From: Cryptomeria japonica
Taxonomy: Eukaryota > Streptophyta > Pinopsida > Cupressales > Cupressaceae
Reading direction: 5' to 3'
Assembly (NCBI RefSeq): GCF_030272615.1
Contig: NC_081408.1
Location: 765,512,330-765,576,329, forward strand
DNA: 64,000 bases
Shown piece after piece: positions 10,665 to 21,530 of the stretch (positions are counted from its first letter, which is position 1; every line of letters begins with the position of its first letter). Below the pieces are notes generated by a model. It was not told the origin of the DNA, searched no databases, and worked only from the letters and a program-made list of their open reading frames with translations. The position numbers and the translations under genes are program-made.

Positions 10665-13600
10665 ACTAAAATAATATTATTTCAAAGAAAATAAAATATA
10701 GGCCACTTGAAAAATATTAAAGAGCAAAAAGATGCTTGGTACAAAATAAATGAAGGAAATATGGTAGAAGGTTGATGCCCCACAGGAAGGGTAGGCAAGA
10801 GAAAAATGATTCAAGTGACCTTTTGAAAAGAAAAAATAATGAGAAAAATGGATAGAGAAGGCAAAATGGGGATGAATGAAAGAAAAATAGACATAGAGGA
10901 AAGAAATGGGATACAAAAATAGTGAAGTGAGGTGAATCAACCAAAAACCCTATGCTTCCTCATATTTGAATTATGAAATCCATAACACACCAATGTGTTA
11001 ACAACACATGTAGGCACAATGAATAATGCCTATTATTTTGATTTATAATCATCGTTGATATTCCAGTGCGCAATTCATCAACACAAATTTCATATTCAAC
11101 ACCTTGTTACCCACAAGTTTTATGCTTAATTAGACAACTTCAAAGGCTTCAAATTATGATGTGCACGTTACTCTTTGACCAGTTGTTGAACATTATACCA
11201 TTATGAGATAGAGTGTTCTCACATATTTGTGCTCTACTTGTTGTAAACATGGAAGAGATAAGCTTACACAAGTGAGAGAACATAAGAAAAAAAGATGACA
11301 TAAGATATTTACCTTGGAAAAACTCAATGTAAGATAGAATTCCAACAATAAACCACTAGTAAGACTAATTGTACAAAGGAAATTAATCCAACACCCTCTC
11401 ACTTGCACAAGATATGGAACCTGACCAAAATACAACAATACAATATCAAGAAATATGGAGATAGAGTTCTACCTTTAGTTGTCAATAAAACTAAGATTAG
11501 TAGTATTGGAATACATTTTTCAAGTGAACTTCTATCTCTCCTAATAATACAATCACTTTTACCCAAGAATAAGCTTATAAGACACACCCCAATGGGTGTA
11601 TTTATGCTAAAGGTGTACACAATTTAACAAATCTATTGAAATGTCTACCACATGAAGAGACAAAAGGAGAACTAATATAGCTCCACTAATAAGCCTCCAC
11701 TTCCATTTTTGGATTGTTGAACCAATAGTTTGTTGGAAATTTTAATTACATCTTACTTTCATTAAGAAAAAATAGTTAGTAGTTGAAACTGTTATATGGT
11801 GTACAAGGTCTAAAGTATTAACTTAAAACATATTTTGTTCTTTATTGTCATCAATTAAGTGCTTAATAGGGTCATTTTCTCCAAAGAATTATATCACCGA
11901 TTCATCAAAATTATTTCTTAAAAGATAAGTTGTAATGGAGAGGCCCACTCAAAAGCACATAAGGGGCCTTAGAGGATCCTTATCCTGACAAGATGCTATC
12001 ATTGATTTTTCTAACTACAATCTTGCATCAAAGAAACATTGAAAACATTATTGAAAGACACATGGGTTTATCAAGAATTCAAACTCATGACACCTTCATG
12101 TCTATTCCATATTTTCTATCATATTTTTACATGATATTTAGAGTAGAATTACACACATTTGAAAAGACATTTGAACATCTTCTATGCAATAGTATTATTA
12201 AGAAATTTTGAAGAAGACATAAAAATGCAAAATATTTTACTAATTTCGTATATTATATATGAATGTTGGAAATACTTACTACAATCCTTAAGGGTTTAAT
12301 ATCTAACTGGTTAGAACTTTAAACTATAAGAGTAAGCATGAAAGTCACAAATAGTTTTTGAAGCAAAAAATTATCATAAGAAGAACAACACAAGTGAATC
12401 ATGAAGATGTTCTAATAGCACTATAAGATAATCTTTTGCAAGGGCTAGAATAAATTTGACAATGTGTATGAATGCTTATAAATGCTAGCAAATAAAATAA
12501 AAATGGCCAAGTCACCAAGAATCATACAACCTATATCCATCCATATTGAATCTTAGGAAGAAGTTCATGTGCAATCAAGGAATCTTAAGATTTTTATTCT
12601 AGTGATTGCTTTAAGACTTCAATCTTGCCCATATTTGCAATACTCCTACCCATTATTAATAAGTGCAATGGCCAAAATCTTTTGTGAAGACTAAATAAAG
12701 CTTCATAAAATTCCTTAAAAATTGTAAATCATATAGGTCCTCTTTATACCACCAAGTTTTCACAAAACAATTTGATACTTGGACCTAATTAATTTTAATA
12801 AAATGTAGCATCCTTAGTTAAATGTTTATATAAATATTATAAACAAATTTCTAAAAGAGTGCCTCATTTTTTTTCTTTTGACAACTAGTCTTAATGGTCA
12901 AGGGAGTAGTGGTATGACAATTAATATTCGCACTTATTTAGAGACACCATATGAAACAATGTATAAGCATATCCCCAACTTTGTACCTATACAAGTATTC
13001 AAATATATAAACAATAATGGACCACATTCAACACTAAGAATAATGTCCTCCAAATACTTAAAACGATGTCTAACTAATGCAAAAAAGATAGCTACAATTT
13101 TGAGATAAGATATTAGGCCTTTTCTCAAGCTTCAACCATACAAGAAACAAAGGTGCAACTAAATTTGGTAGATTGGTAGTGATACTTACACAAGATTTAC
13201 TCCAAACATCCTAGTGTCTAGCTAAGGTTATCAATTATAAGAATTTGATACATAGTAGCTCAAAAAAAAAGTTTGATTAAGGAAATCAAATAAAAGGTTC
13301 CAAATACATCACTTGAACTAATAGAAAAATTCAAGTGAAAGCCTTCACATTTGAGAAAATTGTATACCTTTATTTTTCTTTATGTTATTGTGTATGATCA
13401 TGTTAAGAAGAAACTTGTAAAATGCATAATCTCTAGTTAGAATTTTACTAGATTAAATTATATCTATCAAAGGAAGTTTATTTGCCTTAAAGTTATTCTG
13501 GCTATTTTTTAACTACAAAAAGGAAATATAACTCCAAACTACAAATCATGTTATGGAATTTATATTTGGCTCATATATCAAGAAGTCATACCTTTGCATT

Positions 13601-13825
13601 GTCACAACTTTCTATTTCAATAATTCTACATTGTGATGTACATCAATTTCATTTATTCCTTGATTTGTATTATTATGCTTTATTTCATTATGCTTAAATT
13701 TGATTAAAAAAAAAAAACATATGAAAATGGTTTTAAAACCCAATTTATACATAATAAACCACATCAAATCCACAATTATGAAATTTGAAGAATGAGGCAT
13801 CATAAAATGTATAGTTTTGACTATA
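10665..13825. other. AT-rich intergenic DNA, no gene seen
   Basis: Minus-strand frames near 10680-10940 and 11190-11620, and plus-strand frames near 11993 and 12878, are hydrophobic or low-complexity and match no family I recognise. The first part may be internal sequence of the truncated Tat-like element, since it follows its purine tract. The last five bases before the nested retrotransposon are its CTATA target duplication. Confidence 0.45.
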
Positions 13826-13830
13826 CTATA

Positions 13831-14994
13831 TGTAGTGTCATAAATTGCACCCCATGCGATTTCATGCTACATACGCACCTTTGCTTTATGTTGAATGAAG
13901 ACCTTCTTCACCTCCTTGCCCGTTTGCCCACGTGGCTTGCCCTATCACAGACTATTTTTGCTTTTTCCTTGGCCTTGTTGGATGTATCAATTGTGGACAC
14001 TAGCATGGTGCGGAGACATTCACACGTCATAGAGACTTCTCGTAAATCTGCAGTTCACAGGTGGTTGTTTGAGCTCTACACTTGCATCCGGAAGGGTTCA
14101 CAACACCCCTCTCAGTGACCACTGACGTTGGTTTCACTTTCAACATGTATATTTTCCCTCTTTGGCTTCATTTTAGCTCTCTAGCAACTCATATTGAATC
14201 ACTCTAGTTGCAAGATCATTCTCATTACTCTCTACTTATGCCATTGAAGCTTTCCCGTGATACTTTCTAGCATTCTTGTCTCTTTTCATGTTTGAGGCTC
14301 TCATTATCCTTGTTCTTTGATGAGGACTTAGTGCTTCGTCTTCTTCACTCGACAAGCTCTTGGCTTTGGGTGTGAAGGGGATTTGTTTCTTCCTCTTCTT
14401 TATTATTTCCATAGGCATATTTGTATCATATTTTACTTTCTATTTCCATTATCATTTTATCTATCAATCTACCTTGGCTATTCATGGAGGTGGAAATACC
14501 GAAACGAGGGTCTGACTATGGCAGACCTCTAAACACAACCCCAACATTTTTCCTTCTCACTTGTGTGTAAGTTTGGTTGGTGAAGAGCACATTGCTAGAG
14601 GTTTCAATCATGGACCAGTTGTGAGATTTCACTTCCCCTTTTCTCTTTCATTTATTCTCTTTCGTTTCTATAGTCATTTCTTACTTTCTGTTATGCATTT
14701 ATCTCATTTTATTATATTTGGTATACATATCCACCATTTTGTACTCTCTATACGGAAATCCATACTCTATCTATATCAGATGTCGATGCACAAAAGCTAT
14801 CGTTTATGACCCACGTGTGTATTCTTGGCTAGAGAGTTAGTGTTCGTCAAAAGATCTTTGTGATACGTTCATTGTCATCTATAGGGTATTGATAGCCTTA
14901 GGCTTTGTATTAATCTTGAGTGGAGAGGTTGATTAGTGAGTCCCAGAGAGGTTGTTATCTACATGTCGGTGTGGTTCATTTTTCCCCTTCTACA
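13831..14994 (+). repeat. Element 2 5' LTR
   Basis: 1,164 bp, starting TGTAGTGTCATAAATTGC and ending 'ccccttctaca'. The first 40 bases resemble the Element 1 LTR start (TGTAGCGTCGTAAAATTG), which ties the two elements together. It matches 43247-44434 along its full length with many substitutions. Confidence 0.88.
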
Positions 14995-15013
14995 TTTTGG
15001 TGAACCCGACATG
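14995..15013 (+). other. Element 2 primer-binding site
   Basis: TTTTGGTGAACCCGACATG directly follows the LTR and is identical to the tract in Element 1 (21512-21530). The TGG at the start fits pairing with a tRNA 3'-CCA end. I could not assign the tRNA with confidence. Confidence 0.75.
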
Positions 15014-15042
15014 AATTTCAAGTTTAAGATATTTAAACATTT

Positions 15043-15389
15043 GTGTCAAATTCTTTCTTCACACCTTCATGGATCGTTGAAGTGTTGCAAGGCTTGTCTA
15101 TGAGCTTTATGCCCCAAACTACCTTTGGAGTTGTTGTGAGGAGAACCTCTAGACCAAGCATCCCTTTGAATCGTTATAGTTTGACTCGGCTAAGAGCAAT
15201 GTTCGCAAGCACTATGGATCTGGATGATCCCCTCTCTTCACAACCCCTTGAGAATATTATGACTAAGGACTCTTATGGAAATAGTTCACAAAATGATACC
15301 CTGACGAATAGTCCCCTGGCATCTCCACCTATTGTCGATTATAAGTCCGCTCTTGAGGTTTTGTTTGACTAGGTTCATTCTTTGGAGAA
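15043..15389 (+). pseudogene. Element 2 gag, 5' part
   Basis: This is the amino end of a gypsy gag (structural capsid polyprotein) and begins only about 30 bp after the primer site. The sequence from the second Met ('MSFMPQTTF...VVRRTSRPS') lines up with the start of Element 1 gag at 22885 ('MSFTTISPT...VRRSLRIKS'), including the later 'NSSQN/NSSNP' block. An in-frame TAG lies at 15370-15372. The alignment continues to 'VHSLENVST' and is then cut by Element 3. The homologous continuation ('NIEDFKSFL', compared with 'QFDDFQQWM' in Element 1) is at about 39356 onwards. Confidence 0.75.
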
Positions 15390-16541
15390 TGTGTCAACTT
15401 GAATTTCATCATCAAAATACTACCTGCAACATATTAGTTTCACAAAATACAAAAGAAATGCTACAGAAAATCCAAACTCAACCAATGAAACTACATTAAA
15501 TACATATAAATAAAAACATTATTTTTACCTTCATGATTTAAGTCTCATTGTGTCCTAACTCCACTGTTCTTCGTTGCAGATGGTGTGCTCTCAAACAAGC
15601 ACTGATAGCTTCCAAGATGGCATATGAAGAATGGACTGATAACTGATAGTTAACTGATACTATGATATGCAATGCTAAATGATTATGATATTTGCTTCAA
15701 GATTAAAACATGCGGATGCATAAGTTTTCACAAATGATTAACTTGAAAACTCACTTGAAGACTCACTCTTTCTCAACTCAAACTCCTGATTTTAAAATTT
15801 TTGAGAGGATAAGATGATGTGGCCTGGATCAACGGTCATGATCAGATCTGCAGATTTGGATGGTTGTGAGCAAATGTGAAGGTTGAGAGAAAGGGGGAAG
15901 GAGAAGACAAGTGTCACTAATCTCACCTTGACTGGGTTGTTGACTGAGAGAATCTAGGGATGGTTGGAGAAGATTTAGGCATGAGAGGACAAGTGGACTC
16001 AAGTCCTTCCTAAGATATAGGAGTGTTGGAGAGAATATAGAATAAAATTTAAGAAATATGTGTACATACACAATATTTCATTAAATTTGGAGGTTGGAGA
16101 TAAGTGATGAATTAATAATTAAGAAATATGAATATCTTTAGCCAAATGAGTGATGAGTTGGCAAAGGGAAGATGAAGTGGAGATGGAAGGTGAGTTGGAA
16201 AAATGGATTTAAATAATTTAGAAATTATTTAATGTTTGAGAATATAGGATAGAAGAATAATCATTAAATATTAGATATTCAATTAAGGGGAGGAGATAAT
16301 TAAATATTAGATATTTAATTAACTAATTTGAAAAATAATTAAATATTAGATATTTAATTAATTAGAGGAATATGATAGATGAATTCATTAATAAAATATT
16401 TCAATTAAATTAATTAATAGAAAGACACGAAATGAATTAAATTAATTAATCTTTTCAAATTAACTTTTTAATAGAAGAATAAATATTAAATAAATATAAA
16501 ATATTTATTTAATCGCTCATAGCCATTTTTATGTGTATACA
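15390..16541 (-). repeat. Element 3 3' LTR
   Basis: On the minus strand it starts TGTATACACATAAAAATGG at 16541 and ends 'aagttgacaca' at 15390 (TG...CA, 1,152 bp). Bases 16018-16541 match 38798-39348 closely. The remaining half matches the other LTR only weakly. It holds several palindromic AT tracts ('attaaatattagatatttaatta'). Confidence 0.75.
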
Positions 16542-16555
16542 TTTTGCCCCTCTTT
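16542..16555 (-). other. Element 3 polypurine tract
   Basis: The complement reads AAAGAGGGGCAAAA immediately before the minus-strand LTR start. It primes plus-strand DNA synthesis in LTR retrotransposons. Its position fixes the orientation of Element 3 as minus strand, in agreement with its coding domains. Confidence 0.82.
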
Positions 16556-17149
16556 GAAATGATGTCAAGACAACATTTTTTCAAAGAATAAATCAAGTCT
16601 CGATAATGTGCCTGATGGAGATTGAAAATGCTGATTGTGTGCCCCTTCGGGAGATTGATCGTGAAATTGTTGAAAAATTTGGAGAAGCGATTGATCTCAC
16701 GATAATTGAAAATATCCTTCGATTTAGTGCATGTGTTCAATAGAATAACGCTTTTGTTAAAAAGATTAGCGCTTACGTTTGAAATGAATTTGTTTGATGT
16801 TGTTCATGTTAAAATTCACTTTGATGATTAGATTTAGGTATTTTTATTCGAAATTGTGATGGATAGGTACTTGATTGATTGATTTGATAATGTTGATTGA
16901 TAAGATAAACGATTGATAGCTTTGATTTGATTCGATAGATTAGCTCTAAGAAACCCATTTAGTTTATGATGAAGAGCATAACAGAGTTTGATTGAATTCG
17001 GTGATTGATAGAAAAACATGATTGATAGATTTAGATTGATTTGATAGCCTGATTTGCTTCATTTGAAAAGATTTACAAATTGTTGATGTGATAGATTAGC
17101 AATCTCTTTGATTTGATAGATAGATGATTGATCGAATTCTCTCGGTAAG
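16556..17149. other. Element 3 3' region, noncoding
   Basis: Dense in 'gattgat', 'ttgatag' and 'tgattgatag' units (about 16850-17140), giving a degenerate simple-sequence texture. No coding domain. It lies upstream of the plus-strand PMD gene and would hold its promoter if it had one. Confidence 0.5.
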
Positions 17150-18861
17150 CAGGAGAAACTTGATGTTCTCCAGTGTCGGGAGAAATTCCCGACGATGCAG
17201 CACGTAGTGCCAAATCTTACAGAAGCAGAGGTGAGACATATAGATGACTACGGATTATGCCACTTGTTATACATGCCTGATATTACCCATAATAGGGGAT
17301 TGTTGACAGCTTTAGCTGAGAGATGGCATATCGAGCATAACACATTCCACCTGCCCACGGGTGAGATTAGTGTGACGCTTGAGGATGTCTACAGGATTCT
17401 CCACATCCCAGTGACCGGTGAGTTAGTTCAGTATGATTTTTAGGATTGTGGAGGGACAGAGGCATGCAGAGCCATATTTGGTGATGAGAGCATTTCGAGA
17501 GGAGAGATCCGATGGGAGGATATGATTATGTATTACAAGACTCTCCCTATGATTCTTGCAGGTTTGATTAGGGGATTCATTTGTCCAGACAAGAGATCTC
17601 GAGGTTTTGATGTTGGGTGGGTGAGATTCTTCAGAGCATGATGCAACATCGGACTCGATATGCGTGGGGTGTTTGTATGCTCGCTCATTTGTATCATGAT
17701 CTTCATCAGGTTATTTTTTATGAGAGTGCTAGTCTGTCGACAAGATGAACACTTTTGCAGATCTGGTGCTGGGAGCACATTGCTATTACGCGACCTATTC
17801 ATCACAGAGTTTGTGGTGAGAGCTAGCCATATGTTTATCTGTATGTAGGTATCCTTACTCAGCATAAGCTAGGTAAGATGGAGTATTGGCGTTGGGTTCT
17901 TGATCCACTGGATAGTGTTATTTGGAGACCTTATATCGATTATGAGCCATGGACGAATGATGCACAGACATTACCATTTATTATGCAAAGTAGATATCTC
18001 ATTGGTCGGACTCCATACATTGTTGAGAGATAGTTGATTAGTCGCATCTTGAGACAGTTTGGTATCATTCAGCTTATGCCTACCGGTGTCATGATATATG
18101 CATGACGGTACAAGGATAGGCGAGATTAGGGACCTTCTTTGTTGTTTGAGATAGCATGTGCAAAGTTTCTGGCTACTCCTAGAGTAGCTTATGATATGAG
18201 ATTACACATTCTAGATCCTGGGGTTATTGCAAATTATGCTCGGTATATACTTGCACACTCGTTTCCTCATATTAATGATCCAGTAGATCCTCCTCCCAGC
18301 TCAGGAGATGAGGATGATGATTCAAATGATCCGATTATCAGGAGACGGAGACGGAGACGAGAGCATAGAGGTGCTCAAGAGGCCAGAGGGGATGGAGATG
18401 AGGGTGGATATGGAGGTGGTGGCGGTAGGAGACCCGGACGGAGAGGAGGTCGATTGAGAGTCCGTGGAGGACCGTTTGGACCAATTGGCAAGATTGGGAG
18501 ACCGCTTCCCATGGGTGGGAGAGAGGTTGGACGGATTCGGAGGGATACTGGCAGGACAGGGATGAGATCACCAAGAGGGTTACCCTCTATAGGAGGAGGC
18601 AGGATGACTGGACTGGATGGGGGTTGCGGGAGAGGCATTGATTTTGGCCAGATTCAGCCAGACCCTAAAGTTATTTCAACTCATGGTGGAGAGAATGAGG
18701 ATCCAGAGGATCATGTTCCACTCATTAGACGACGAGTTCTGAGAGCTACTCAGACTGAGATTCCAACAAGTGGACAGGGAGGTGGAGATGAGGGGATTGG
18801 GGGTCATGTGCCTCAGCAGGATGTGCCAGAGCAGGAGACCATGGATAGTCTCGGGGCATAG
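17150..18861 (+). pseudogene. Plant mobile domain (PMD) gene, antisense within Element 3, broken
   Basis: The plus-strand reading starts at ATG 17195, with the frame open upstream to about 17147. It shows the PMD signature 'LLTALAERWHIEHNTFHLPT', then 'GEISVTLEDVYRILHIPVTG' (residues about 36-77). After a TAG at 17441-17443 the same frame continues with 'IFGDESISRGEIRWEDM'. A further stop near 17640 and frame changes follow. The C-terminal PMD block 'YWRWVLDPLDSVIWRPYIDY' is at about 17880-17940. A long Arg/Gly-rich tail (RRRRRRREHRG, GGGGRRPGRRGG) runs from 18328 to 18861 in one open frame of 240 codons. PMD proteins of the MAIN/MAIL1 type act in plant transposon silencing and gene expression, and PMD genes are known to have been captured by transposons. 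Here it is opposite to the host element and decayed. Confidence 0.83.
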
Positions 18862-19235
18862 ATAGATCAGCTTAGAGCACAAGTATAGACATTCATGACA
18901 GAGAGAGACAGAGTTTTAGGAGACAACAGGATACTCAGGGCCTCCTTGATCACATTCAGCAGGTTGGATCGGGCACTCTCTCAGCTAATACTGTTGAAGC
19001 ACTAGTTCGAGCTGGGAAGGAGACTTCCCATTGGCGACGATTATATGAGGATTTAATTGCAGAGAGCCAGAGAGTAGGTAGCTATCATACCACTGTGAGG
19101 ATGGATACTAGCAACGGTGGAGTCATGGGACCTCCTCAGAGGAGTAGTGATCATGGGAGACAGGCATCTAGAGGATCTTCTCGCCCACAGCCACAGAGAT
19201 GGACAAAGTAAGGTGGTAGTGGTACAAGACAACCT
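18862..19235 (+). pseudogene. Possible coiled-coil tail of the PMD gene
   Basis: After the TAG at 18859-18861 the reading continues in pieces rich in Asp, Glu, Arg and Leu ('IDQLRAQV', 'TERDRVLGDNRILRASLITF', 'RLDRALSQL'), then an 'RQASRGSSRPQPQRW'-type end near 19150-19205. This may be the degraded C-terminus of the PMD protein. The join is inferred from position and composition only. Confidence 0.4.
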
Positions 19236-20290
19236 TGACTTGACTTTGTATTGATGAGACACTTGTACTTTTGATCTGATATCATTGTATACTTGGACTT
19301 TTATTGTTTTATGATGATCTATATGCAGACATGGACTCTATATGATGATCTTTTATTATGCATGTTACTCTATATTATAATGATCTATATGCATTGATTA
19401 TATGGATGATGTTATGATCTTTTCTCTTCATTATTATGATGCTCTATATGATGATGCAATGATAAATGCTTTTGATTTTTTGATGATTTAAAAATGCAAA
19501 ATGAGAATGATTACTAACTTAAATGATGTGAATGAGGTGATCTATATGGAAATGCAAATTAATGATGGATTTTATTTCTCTTTTTAAATGTGATAGATGA
19601 TGCAAATGCAAATGATCTACATTATATGTTTTTTATTTTTATATGTAATGCTTATAATGATTATGAATCTAAGTGCAAAGATGCAACTAAATGATCTTTA
19701 ATGAATTTTAATGATAATACAAATAATAATGATACACTACATGATTACTGAAATGCACTTAATTGAATGCAAACTAATGCAATGATTAAAATGCAACTAA
19801 ATGAAATGGATGATGATTAAAATGATTCTAAAAAATTAATGCACCTATAATGATCAAATGCAAATTGTTTTTGTTTGTCCAAGTATACTCAATCTTTATT
19901 TGTGACCATTGATTTGTGAATGAAATGAGATGCTTATAATACAATTGACATTAAATGCTTATAATGCAGACGAATAATGAGCTAATCTAAAATGATCTAA
20001 CTAAAAATGATACTGCCATTCTTCATATGTTGTCTTGTAACAGTGTCTGATTTCATCATTGAGCTTTAAAATGTTGTAATAAGATACAAGCAACTTGACA
20101 TAAAGATTCAAGCTGACCTGAGTATTTCTTACATGGATTTTGATATAGCAAGTTAATACAACCAACTTAATATAACGAATCAAGTTGACCTGAGTATGTC
20201 TTGTAGAATAGACAAGGATTATCTCCTTTCATGCATGACTTGGAACGTCCTCCTTGATCTTTTGTTGATCATATCCTTAGACAAGTAAAT
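19236..20290. other. Low-complexity AT-rich tract (ATGATCTATATGCA-like units)
   Basis: Repeating fragments such as 'atgatctatatgca', 'gatgatgcaatgat' and 'aaatgcaactaaatga' fill 19300-19950 without a strict period. No gene seen. The last bases (20291-20295, ATTGT) are the target duplication of Element 1. Confidence 0.6.
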
Positions 20291-20466
20291 ATTGTTGTAG
20301 CGTCGTAAAATTGTGACACTTGCAATTTCGACTGCATTTGGGTCTTCACGATGGCGGTGCAACGTTGAACCTGAATGGAGACCCCGAAACCTGTTTACGA
20401 CATCAAAAACTGCATCTTTCTGCACCTTGGCCTGATCCTCCTTGCACCCTGTTGTCCCGAGAGGTG

Positions 20467-20524
20467 GGACCATGGCGCCTAGCGCCCTGGTCCCTCAGGA
20501 CCATGGCGCTCAACACCCTGGTCC
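20467..20524 (+). repeat. Two 31-bp GGACCATGGCGC hairpin units in 5' LTR
   Basis: Each unit reads GGACCATGGCGC, a short loop, then CCTGGTCC; in the first unit 11 of 12 bases can pair across the loop. The 3' LTR has three units (27241-27329). The extra unit accounts for most of the 39-bp length difference between the LTRs. Confidence 0.85.
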
Positions 20525-20647
20525 CTGGCCCTATTTTGGGCCCGGTCTCTTGTTGGGCATCGGGTCTTCAAGTTTGCAATTTGGAAAATAATGTTCCTAG
20601 GTCAGCCTAAGGTCGAAAAAATCAGTCTCCTAACCCTAATTGATAGG

Positions 20648-20655
20648 TATATAAA
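20648..20655 (+). promoter_or_regulatory. Candidate TATA box of Element 1 5' LTR
   Basis: 'tatataaa' followed by 'ctacatttcccctcccattt' and 'gaaacata'. The same block occurs in the 3' LTR at 27453-27460. Position inside the LTR fits a core promoter. Transcription is not shown. Confidence 0.55.
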
Positions 20656-21511
20656 CTACATTTCCCCTCCCATTTGAAGGAGGGGTGAGAAACATATGCG
20701 TGCAAGAGGCAGAAGCGATAGGCAAACATTCAAACATTCAAGCATTCCTTCAAGCAATTGAGCATTCTAGGTCTCCATTCAAGGCTAGGTGTTGCATTCA
20801 AGACAAGGATTCAACCATTGAAGAGGAGATCACCTACAACATACAACATACAACATCATTACACCTTCGCATGTAAGAATACAAACATTCTTACAACAAG
20901 GTATCAATACTTGATTACATTACAAACACTTACATTTACAACATTCTCATTTCTTGGTTAATTCCAAAACTGGGGTTTGACCTAAAGGCAAACCCCTAAT
21001 CCCTAACCCCCCAATCGTCCTCTCTTTTCTGTGTGTAGGTTGCAGGTACGCGGCTGTAATTGAAGATCTGGAATCCTTGTGCAGAGATGAACAGATCCCC
21101 CTTCGTTTCGCGGATTTTTCAGAGGACCGTGTGCACTCCGGGCGCCATCGTCCCGTCAAATTTCGCTCGAACTTGCAGGACAGCATCGTCTCAACATTTT
21201 ACTGCTAATTTCAAGTCCGCAGCTTCATCACATGTCCCTATCTCCGTCTACAAGCGAATCTTTCTTACTTTCACATACACTCCTAGTTCAATCCTTCTAT
21301 CTACATTCTTTACAAAAGAGGGTATCCTTGTTGTCTCAACCCTTGAAACTCATTTAGAATTCAATCTTGAATTGTGTGGGATTGGATCTTGTGAGTTTCA
21401 ACCACTCTTTTGAATGTAAAGTCTCTCCTAAGTGAAAACTGTCAATCCTAGTGACCTCCTTTCTCTCTCCTTGGAGTGGGGGAACACCTAGGGTTCGATT
21501 TTCGCTTTACA

Positions 21512-21530
21512 TTTTGGTGAACCCGACATG
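21512..21530 (+). other. Element 1 primer-binding site
   Basis: TTTTGGTGAACCCGACATG directly follows the LTR and is identical to the Element 2 site. The TGG start fits a tRNA 3'-CCA. The tRNA was not assigned. Confidence 0.78.

Larger units (their letters stand above)
20296..21511 (+). repeat. Element 1 5' LTR
   Basis: 1,216 bp, TGTAGCG...CTTTACA. Carries two copies of a 31-bp hairpin-forming unit (20467-20524), a TATA-like 'tatataaa' at 20648-20655 and one copy of the GGACCGTG motif (21124-21153) that also occurs in the leader. Confidence 0.92.

Noticed and set aside
10677-10944. Hydrophobic minus-strand frames that might be a membrane protein
   Set aside because: Composition (Phe, Ser, Tyr, His) follows from AT-rich sequence. 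Two overlapping frames show the same bias and no family resemblance.
13792-14118. 108-codon frame at the start of the Element 2 5' LTR
   Set aside because: It crosses the LTR boundary and target duplication, and the equivalent 3' LTR does not keep it open.
16850-17140. Possible CRISPR-like array from recurring 'ttgattgatag' units
   Set aside because: Units are short, unequal and degenerate with no spacers of constant size. This is simple-sequence DNA in a plant genome.
18338-18638. Minus-strand frames rich in Pro and His opposite the PMD tail
   Set aside because: They are the complement of the Arg/Gly-rich PMD tail and have no independent support.
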